The notes under the pieces are model-generated. The model made no database searches. It was not told where the DNA came from and saw nothing but the letters and a program-made list of their open reading frames with translations. DNA of 64,000 bases from Sphingomonas oleivorans (GTDB lineage: Bacteria > Pseudomonadota > Alphaproteobacteria > Sphingomonadales > Sphingomonadaceae). This document shows, piece by piece, positions 58,499-64,000 of the stretch (the first letter of the stretch is position 1; the number at the start of each line of letters is the position of its first letter). A program made the translations under genes and the position numbers. The stretch lies in the NCBI RefSeq assembly GCF_003050615.1, contig NZ_NWBU01000010.1:1-64000 (forward strand). The letters are read 5' to 3'.

Positions 58499-59045
58499 TC
58501 CTCTGCAAGCGGAGCACTGATTCCAATATAGTTTGCCTGCGCGCGCAAACCAGCGCCCACACCGCTGTTCAGGATCACGACCATCGCTTGCCGAACACCT
58601 CAGACCGCAATCGGTTGGACAAAAGGACCAGCCCCGTCTCGCCAGCCCCGTCTCGATCGCGTCGCTGTCGGCCTATTCGGCGCGAGCACCGGCGTCGGAG
58701 TCTTCCGTCTCTGGCGGGGCGGTGCCGGAGGAGGTGCGCGCCCACTCTTCTGATCGTCGGCAGCCACGATGGTGAGCGTGTCTGATACCTAATTACTCGG
58801 TTCCCGACGGGGCGTGAATGCGCCCATGTACGAACCGACTCCGCGGGAGGGGCGCTTGGGACAAGGTAGCGCACTGCTATAGACGGCAGTGAGAGGCCAT
58901 CCACCCAACGACTGGGGAACGGCGCGAACGGCGGCTTTCCTGACCTCGTCGCTCCAGAACTGCCTGTCCGGCATCGGCCGACCGCGACGAATGAAGCGAG
59001 CTGATTGAGCCGCGACGGACGGCAAGCCGCGTTGCGAAGAAGAAG
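58499..59045. other. 547-bp gap between the prkA operon and the HxlR gene
   Basis: It must contain the prkA promoter at its left end (a TATATT box-like segment near 58534 on the minus strand is a weak candidate). No open frame shows family features on either strand. I see no repeat or tRNA. Decayed sequence is possible but cannot be shown. Confidence 0.4.
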
Positions 59046-59465
59046 CTAGCAGCGCCGCTCCGCTCGGGCCGCATGCCATTTTTCCATCACCTGCGGCAGG
59101 CTGAGCTCAACCCAGTCGGCCAATTCCCGGACTTTGCCCGCCGCTTCCGCCCCCAGGGGCGTCAGCCTATATTCCACATGCGGCGGCACGACCTCATAGG
59201 CCCTGCGGTGGACCATGCCGTCCCGTTCCAGCGCTTGCAGCGTCTGGGCCAGCATGCGCTCGCTCACCCCGCCGATCTTCCGGCGCAGGTCGCTGAAGCG
59301 ATGCGTGCCCGATTGCAGGCTGATCAGCACAAGGACGCCCCAGCGGCTGGTCAGGTGCCGGAGGATGTCGCGCGAGGGGCAGGCGGCCGACATCAGGTCG
59401 CCGCGCTGCAGTCTGGCGGAAAGGCTGATGTCCTCCTGTCCGGATGGCGGAGAAGATTTCTTCAT
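59046..59465 (-). CDS. HxlR family transcriptional regulator
   Basis: The start is ATG 59465 (MKKSSPPSG). The 139-residue winged-helix protein has the family signature CPSRDILRHLTSRWGVLVLI and RFSDLRRKIGGVSERMLAQT, then VPPHVEYRLTPLG. The Cys in CPSRD occupies the position of the redox- or quinone-sensing cysteine in YodB-like members. It is divergent from a quinone-oxidoreductase-like gene with 83 bp between them, which it probably represses. Confidence 0.93.
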   Translation of the reverse strand: MKKSSPPSGQEDISLSARLQRGDLMSAACPSRDILRHLTSRWGVLVLISLQSGTHRFSDLRRKIGGVSERMLAQTLQALERDGMVHRRAYEVVPPHVEYRLTPLGAEAAGKVRELADWVELSLPQVMEKWHAARAERRC

Positions 59466-59489
59466 ACTTACATTTCCATCCGTACTTAC
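59465..59489. promoter_or_regulatory. TACTTAC direct repeat, likely HxlR operator
   Basis: TACTTAC occurs at 59465-59471 and again at 59483-59489, 18 bp apart, in the 83-bp divergent region between the HxlR gene and the NmrA-type gene. The first copy touches the HxlR start codon. Two half-sites at this pitch suit binding of a winged-helix dimer pair and autoregulation. Confidence 0.55.
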
Positions 59490-59548
59490 GAAAAATCTGT
59501 GTGGTCTCCAGATGGCGCCCGTCACCATGGGAAGCAAGGAGTTCCACC

Positions 59549-60382
59549 ATGACGATCGCCATCACCGGCGCCACCGGCCAGCTCGGCCGCCTGGTTGTCG
59601 CGAAGCTCAAGGAGCAATATCCCGCCACCCACATCGTCGCGCTGGCGCGCAATCCGGCCAAGGCGGCCGGGCTCGGCGTGCCGGTGCGGGAGGCCGACTA
59701 TGCGAAGCCCGCGACCTTGGAGCAGGCGCTTGTCGGCGTCGACAGGCTGCTGCTGATCTCCTCGAGCGAAATCGGCCAGCGCGCGGCGCAGCACCGCAAT
59801 GTCATCGATGCGGCCAGCAAGGCGGGCGTGCAGCTGATCGCCTATACCAGCCTGCTTCATGCCGACCGCTCGCCGCTCGACCTCGCCGAGGAGCATCGGC
59901 AGACGGAGGCCGACCTCAAGGCGGCCGGCATTCCCCATCTGATCCTGCGCAACGGCTGGTACACGGAAAATTACACCGCCTCCATTCCGGGCGCGCTGGC
60001 GGGCGGGGCGTTCATCGGCAGCGCGGGCGAGGGGAAGATCTCCTCCGCGCCGCGCAGCGACTATGCCGAGGCGGCGGTCGCGGTGCTGACCGGCGAGGGG
60101 CATGCCGGCAAGATCTATGAGCTGGCCGGCGACGAACCCTATACGCTCGCCGAGCTGGCCGCCGAGATTTCCCGCCAGACGGGCAGGACCATCCCCTACC
60201 ATAATCTTGCCGAGGCGGATTATGCGGCGGCGCTCGTCGGCTTCGGCCTGCCGCAGGATCTGGCCGGGGCGATCGCCCGATGGGATGTCGGCGCGTCGCA
60301 GGGCGCGCTGTTCGAGGGCGGCCGCCAGCTTTCGACGCTGATCGGCCGCCCGACCACGCCGCTCGCGATGGCGGTTTCCTAG
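59549..60382 (+). CDS. NmrA-type NAD(P)H:quinone oxidoreductase (QorB/YtfG-like)
   Basis: The start ATG 59549 follows AAGGAG. The 277-residue atypical short-chain dehydrogenase has the N-terminal dinucleotide motif TGATGQLGRLVVAKL (7-21), then ISSSEIGQRAAQHRNVIDAA and ILRNGWYTENYT, typical of the QorB/YtfG subgroup that reduces quinones with NADPH. There is no SDR catalytic YxxxK. The divergent HxlR regulator is the usual genomic partner of such genes. Confidence 0.93.
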   Translation: MTIAITGATGQLGRLVVAKLKEQYPATHIVALARNPAKAAGLGVPVREADYAKPATLEQALVGVDRLLLISSSEIGQRAAQHRNVIDAASKAGVQLIAYTSLLHADRSPLDLAEEHRQTEADLKAAGIPHLILRNGWYTENYTASIPGALAGGAFIGSAGEGKISSAPRSDYAEAAVAVLTGEGHAGKIYELAGDEPYTLAELAAEISRQTGRTIPYHNLAEADYAAALVGFGLPQDLAGAIARWDVGASQGALFEGGRQLSTLIGRPTTPLAMAVS

Positions 60383-60531
60383 GCGCTGGCCGCCTGATTG
60401 GAGATGCGTACCAGCCGCCCGGCGGCGACCATTTCGCCCACCCGCACGCCGGCATCGACGCCCGCCCCGACGACATCGACCAGCGCGCCCTGGACGCTGA
60501 TTCCTACCTGACGGATGGATGCGTCTTGATG
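60379..60531 (-). pseudogene. possible LysR effector-domain fragment
   Basis: The minus-strand frame reads HQDASIRQVGISVQGALVDV followed by DAGVRVGEMVAAG, resembling the LysR co-inducer-binding block (HPD..VEISV..ALVDIV..GFDAGVR.GE). The helix-turn-helix half and the C-terminus are missing, and no start is present. The match is by eye and may be compositional. Confidence 0.3.
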
Positions 60532-60659
60532 AAGCAGGCGACGCGCGGCATCAGCAGCATCTGCGCCGCCCAGAGCAAGAACGGCAATGACGGGTCCTAT
60601 CCAGCAAATCTGTTCGGATATAGCGTCTAACGCTTGCCCATCGATCAAGGAGCCATGCC

Positions 60660-61940
60660 ATGCTGCATCCCGATACAAATGGCATAGATCGAAGGGGTGA
60701 GGCCTCGCCAGGCGTGTCCGGGATTTCGAGGCGGGGTCTGCTGCAGACGGCCGCCATCGCATCCCTGACACGTCCGGTGGCCGCACCCGCTCAGTCGGAC
60801 AAGCCCTCCTTGAGAGATGAACTGCTGCTGGCGCCGGACATCCGCTATTTCAACGCTGCCAATATCGGCCCGACATTCCGTGCCGTCGTGACGGCCCAGC
60901 AGCGCGGCACGATGGAGTTCCACAACAACCCCTCGCGTGAATTTCGGGAAAAATATCCCGCCATGGCCACGCGGTTGCGCGCGAGGCTCGCCGCGCGCCT
61001 CAACGCACGCCCCGAGGAGATCGCGCTTGTCCGCAACGCGAGCGAAGCCAATACGGTCGTCCTGCGCGGCCTCGATCTGCGGGCGGGCGACCGGATCATC
61101 CTGACCGAGCATAATCATCAGTCCACCATGGACACGTGGCGCCTCAGGGCGGAACGCGAGGGGCTGGACCTGAAAATCGTGCCGACCCCGATTTCGGCGC
61201 GATCACCCCAGGAGGTTGTCGATGCGATCGCAGCGGCGATCACGCCGCGCACGCGTGCGATTTTCCTGTCGCACATGACGAATGTGACAGGCCTCGTCTA
61301 TCCGGTCGCCGCCATCTCGGAACTGTCCCGCAGACAGGGGTTCTGGCTCCATGTCGATGGTGCCCAGAGCTTTGGCTGGATGAAGATCGACCTGACGGCG
61401 CTGGGCTGCGATTCCTATTCGGGGAGCACGCACAAATGGCTGATGGGGCCTCTGGAAGGGGGCGTCCTCTATGTGCGCCGGGACCGGCTGGACGATCTCC
61501 ATCCCCTGATGCTGAGCCATGGCTATTGGCTGACGGACAGCAAGGATCTCGAAACCGCTCAGAAGTTCGAGATCCTTGGCCAGAGAGACGATCCGAAGCT
61601 GGATGCCATCAACGCCACGCTCGACCTGATGGACGGCATAGGCGAGGCGGCGATCGAAACCAGGGTGCGCGCGCTGGCGACGGAAATGCGCGGCATCCTG
61701 GCGAAAGTGCCGGGCGCGCGCCTGATCGGCACTGCCGATCCGGCCCTGTCGGGCCCCGTGATCGGCCTGGCTTTCGAAGGCAGGGATGTTCTTGCCATGC
61801 GCAGCCGGCTGTGGCGCGAGGGAAGAGTGGCGACTGCGTCTGCCATGGCGAACAACCAGCCGCTGATCCGATTTTCGCCGCATCTCTATAACAGTATCGA
61901 CGAAATGCATCTGGCGGCCGAGCTTCTCGCAAGGAGTTGA
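60660..61940 (+). CDS. Tat-exported class V aminotransferase-like protein
   Basis: The start ATG 60660 is 7 nt after AAGGAG. The 426-residue protein opens with a twin-arginine signal (SRRGLLQTAAIASL at ~23-36, followed by APAQ). The mature part is a fold-type I PLP enzyme of the isopenicillin-N-epimerase/cysteine-desulfurase-like class: LVRNASEANTVVLRGL, Asp233 and Gln236 in HVDGAQSFGW, and the Schiff-base Lys259 in SGSTHKWLMGP. Export by Tat fits folding with cofactor before transport. It could racemise, epimerise or transaminate a periplasmic amino acid or peptide; the substrate is unknown. Confidence 0.88.
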   Translation: MLHPDTNGIDRRGEASPGVSGISRRGLLQTAAIASLTRPVAAPAQSDKPSLRDELLLAPDIRYFNAANIGPTFRAVVTAQQRGTMEFHNNPSREFREKYPAMATRLRARLAARLNARPEEIALVRNASEANTVVLRGLDLRAGDRIILTEHNHQSTMDTWRLRAEREGLDLKIVPTPISARSPQEVVDAIAAAITPRTRAIFLSHMTNVTGLVYPVAAISELSRRQGFWLHVDGAQSFGWMKIDLTALGCDSYSGSTHKWLMGPLEGGVLYVRRDRLDDLHPLMLSHGYWLTDSKDLETAQKFEILGQRDDPKLDAINATLDLMDGIGEAAIETRVRALATEMRGILAKVPGARLIGTADPALSGPVIGLAFEGRDVLAMRSRLWREGRVATASAMANNQPLIRFSPHLYNSIDEMHLAAELLARS

Positions 61941-61968
61941 TCTGCGCGGTGCGTATTTCCAACCGCGA

Positions 61969-62067
61969 AGCCTTTACCTCCTCCTCAATCATACGGCCGA
62001 GGAATGGAAGCGGCCGCCGCGCGAGTGGTTCGAGGCCAAGACCCACTTCGCTCTTCTCTTCGGTCAG
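61969..62067 (+). mobile_element. IS256-family transposase C-terminal remnant
   Basis: Read on the plus strand this gives SLYLLLNHTAEEWKRPPREW then FEAKTHFALLFGQ, matching the conserved end of IS256-type transposases (LYL.L......WK.PPR.W..A..QFA.LFG). Only ~33 residues survive; the catalytic DDE part is gone, and no inverted repeats are visible. It marks an old insertion between the aminotransferase-like gene and the response regulator, overlapping the latter's stop by 4 nt. Confidence 0.6.
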
Positions 62068-62747
62068 CTTTCTCTCTCAATCGCTTCGGCCACGCGTACG
62101 AGTTCCGCTAATGTCCGCACGGCCATTTTCTTCATGAGGTTTGCGCGGTGTAACTTTATAGTAATCTCGCTCAGACCGAGTTCTCCGGCCACCTGTTTGT
62201 TCATCATGCCCGTCACGACGAGATCCATGACTTCCCTTTCCCGCGGTGTGAGCGATGCACGACGCGCCTTGATGGAGATCAGATTTTCACTGGCTCGACG
62301 CTGTTGGCGATGCTTGGCGAGTGCTGAATTTACCGCATCGAGCATGTCCTGGTCACGAAATGGCTTGGCAAGAAAATCAACCGCTCCGGCTTTCATCGCC
62401 TGCACGGACATCGGGATATCGCCATGCCCGGTCATGAAAATAAGGGGCATTCGGTCACCGCGCTCGATCAGGACGTTCTGGAATTCCAGCCCACTCATCT
62501 GAGGCATGCGAACGTCTGTGACAATACAGCATACGCAGTCCGGGAAAGAGGCATCAAGAAGGGCCTGCGCGGACTCGAACAATATTGTCTTCAAGCCCGT
62601 CGAGCGGAAAAGGCTGTCAAGTGCATCCCGGACGAGTTTATCGTCATCGATGATAAGGATTGTCGGTGGCTCGCTTTCCACATATTGGGCGGCGCCTTCC
62701 GCCTTCGGGCCAGAACGGGAATTCAATGTCTTAGACTCCTCTGGCAC
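62064..62747 (-). CDS. FixJ-type response regulator (receiver plus LuxR HTH)
   Basis: This 227-residue protein has a receiver domain (~28-145) with acidic pocket LIIDDDK, phospho-acceptor Asp in CIVTDVRMPQMSG and the Lys of FLAKPF, and a C-terminal LuxR-type helix-turn-helix (~162-222; LTPREREVMDLVVTGMMNKQ, LGLSEITIKLHRANLMKKM). It is a DNA-binding response regulator of the FixJ/NarL mixed type. A single-receiver regulator and the start of a probable sensor kinase lie to its right. Confidence 0.94.
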   Translation of the reverse strand: MPEESKTLNSRSGPKAEGAAQYVESEPPTILIIDDDKLVRDALDSLFRSTGLKTILFESAQALLDASFPDCVCCIVTDVRMPQMSGLEFQNVLIERGDRMPLIFMTGHGDIPMSVQAMKAGAVDFLAKPFRDQDMLDAVNSALAKHRQQRRASENLISIKARRASLTPREREVMDLVVTGMMNKQVAGELGLSEITIKLHRANLMKKMAVRTLAELVRVAEAIERES

Positions 62748-63028
62748 CGAATGTCCTTCTTTTCGCGCTTTCCATCAGCCAGCAACCACATATGCCGACA
62801 AGACGGCAAGGGCCGTTGGATATGAGGCAGCATAGCGAAGCCTGATAACTGCTGGTCTCGACGATTTGCAGACGCCGGCGATCAGCGCGGATTTACGCTG
62901 GCGGCCGGCCGCTATCCGTCCAGAAATCCCCATCCAATCCCAGCATTCTCAATGGCGACCACTGCGATATCCAACGGCATGAAGGTCAATCCGGCCTTGA
63001 CCATGGCCCAGCGAGCGCGCGTTTCCTT

Positions 63029-63412
63029 TTATGCGTCAAATATTCCGGAGAGACAATTCATGATCTCGCGCCCTGCGATAGGCTTTTCCAAGAAGCATCG
63101 TGCGCCGGACGATAGCGCGCGCGCCCTGACCGAAGCATCGGCAAGCGCCGTCATCAGCACGACCGGTATAGCCGGTCGGTTGAGCCGCACGATATCGTGC
63201 AGCTCAAATCCGCTCAGTCCAGGCATTTGAATGTCGGTGAACAGGCAGGCTATTTCGCCAATGCCTTCATGATCGAGAAATGCTTTTCCGGACTGGAAGG
63301 TTCGCACGCGATAGCCGAGGGAGCGAATGAAGCTCGACATTGCATCAAGGACCGCCTTGTCGTCATCAACAATTGCTATGACCATTGCATCGGCCACGCG
63401 TTTCTCCCGCAT
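63029..63412 (-). CDS. single-domain response regulator
   Basis: The 127-residue receiver-only protein has IAIVDDDKAVLDAM, phospho-acceptor Asp in CLFTDIQMPGLSGFEL, and Lys in CFLEKPI. An internal ATG at 63385 (MVIAIVDDDKAV) is an alternative start that gives a compact receiver. With no output domain it probably relays phosphate within the local two-component system. Confidence 0.9.
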   Translation of the reverse strand: MREKRVADAMVIAIVDDDKAVLDAMSSFIRSLGYRVRTFQSGKAFLDHEGIGEIACLFTDIQMPGLSGFELHDIVRLNRPAIPVVLMTALADASVRARALSSGARCFLEKPIAGREIMNCLSGIFDA

Positions 63413-63890
63413 AGACTCCGGGGGGTCTCGACCGTGCCGGGTATCTCAATGGCGAAAAAATAGGAAAGCCGAAGAAAGATTGAAACTATACTGAGGTTTA
63501 GGTTGAAGGAGCCGCTCGCCGCAAATTACATCCGATGCTATCGGATAATGGCTGCCCATGACCGCGGCCCAAATTATGCTTCATTGACGGAATCAACCAA
63601 CGCACTCTAGAAGTGCGGGGGCTGCCCCAGGCCTAGGTCAATCTTGCATTGGTCGGGGCCCAGGTCCGGTGAGTTCGTGCACCAATGGGGGAACGGTGAA
63701 GGTCAGCATTCCTTGCGGTTTGCCGGAAAGTTGTCCTGCGATTTCTCTGCGCACAGCAATGTCAGGCCGTGCCCAATATGCGGCATGATCCAGTCCGCAA
63801 CGGCGCGAAACTCCATCCTTTTGCGCTGTCCGTCGCATTGCCCTCCGCGCTGCGCCTCGAGCGCCTTCATTCCGCATCAAGCGAAGCGCT
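63413..63890. other. 478-bp divergent region before the kinase gene
   Basis: This region separates the minus-strand response regulators from the plus-strand kinase gene and must hold both promoters. Open frames near 63640-63880 lack binding sites and family features. I noticed no repeats longer than a few bases. Confidence 0.4.
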
Positions 63891-64000
63891 ATGATAGACG
63901 TGACCGGCTACACCCTCTCCTTGCTTCGAGAAGGAGAGATGTTCTGCTATCGTGGATCGTCGGGCGACCATGATCCCATTCTGCTCATCGAACCTTCCTG
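63891..64000 (+). CDS. N-terminus of a probable multidomain sensor kinase (partial)
   Basis: An open frame starts at ATG 63891 and runs off the window end without a stop. Its ~36 residues begin MIDVTGYTLSLLREGEMFCY and continue RGSSGDHDPILLIEPS. The pattern of an opening Y.L..L.....F..YRG......P.L...P is what I recall for the kinase-like N-terminus of the large trifunctional Ser/Thr kinase - ATPase - sensor histidine kinases. Such proteins are often encoded beside FixJ-type and single-receiver regulators, as here. The assignment rests on very little sequence. Confidence 0.5.
   Translation, partial: MIDVTGYTLSLLREGEMFCYRGSSGDHDPILLIEPS

Overview
The window reads as chromosomal DNA of a GC-rich alphaproteobacterium, most likely a sphingomonad (Sphingomonadaceae). 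The pointers are a PopZ/DUF2497 polar organiser, a porphobilinogen synthase whose usual zinc cysteines are replaced (the Mg-type alphaproteobacterial form), a pcm-like methyltransferase directly in front of a TolC gene, a glutathione-dependent formaldehyde pathway, and TonB-dependent uptake. This is inferred from gene content; no rRNA gene is present to confirm it. Two tRNA genes are visible: tRNA-Cys(GCA) at 8395-8468 and tRNA-Arg(ACG) at 46011-46087.

Layout. 0.2-8.2 kb: a coiled-coil membrane protein divergent from a membrane protein with a nucleotidyltransferase-like N-terminus, a cytochrome b561-YceI fusion, an HdeD-like protein, a PRC-barrel protein and a 2-hydroxyacid dehydrogenase. 8.6-15.8 kb: an aminotransferase, a decayed DUF1275 gene, an AraC regulator beside a fragment of a second one, and a three-gene EmrB-EmrA-NodT efflux operon. 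16.3-18.5 kb: an exported catalase with an exported ankyrin partner (katB-ankB arrangement). 18.5-29.5 kb: the most distinctive region, a sugar locus with a LacI regulator, a perfect 18-bp palindromic operator, a TonB receptor, a complete ABC importer (binding protein, two permeases, ATPase), a GH172/DUF2961 enzyme, a GH32/GH68-like beta-propeller enzyme and a truncated ROK fructokinase. I read it as a locus for importing and splitting small fructose-containing oligosaccharides, possibly difructose anhydrides, whose kinase has been lost. 29.6-32.3 kb: a CYTH-CHAD protein, then a deletion scar fusing the remains of a LacI gene and a Gfo/Idh/MocA oxidoreductase gene, then two small coupled genes.

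32.6-45.9 kb is ordinary core genome: pcm-like gene, tolC, popZ-like gene, S9 peptidase, valS, DUF6766 protein, lipid kinase, frmA-fghA, hemB, gamma carbonic anhydrase, lipoprotein. 46.5-53.1 kb is one giant autotransporter (2225 residues) beside tRNA-Arg, with three 9-bp tandem repeats upstream. 53.7-58.5 kb is the prkA-yeaH-spoVR stress operon. 59.0-60.4 kb is a divergent HxlR regulator and NmrA-type quinone oxidoreductase pair with a direct repeat between them. 60.7-61.9 kb is a Tat-exported class V aminotransferase-like protein. 61.9-64 kb carries an IS256 transposase remnant, two response regulators and the first codons of what looks like their sensor kinase, running off the end.

The accessory stretches hold many broken genes (DUF1275, AraC, ROK, LacI, Gfo/Idh, possible LysR, IS256, one unknown), so this chromosome segment has been losing genes by deletion and frameshift.
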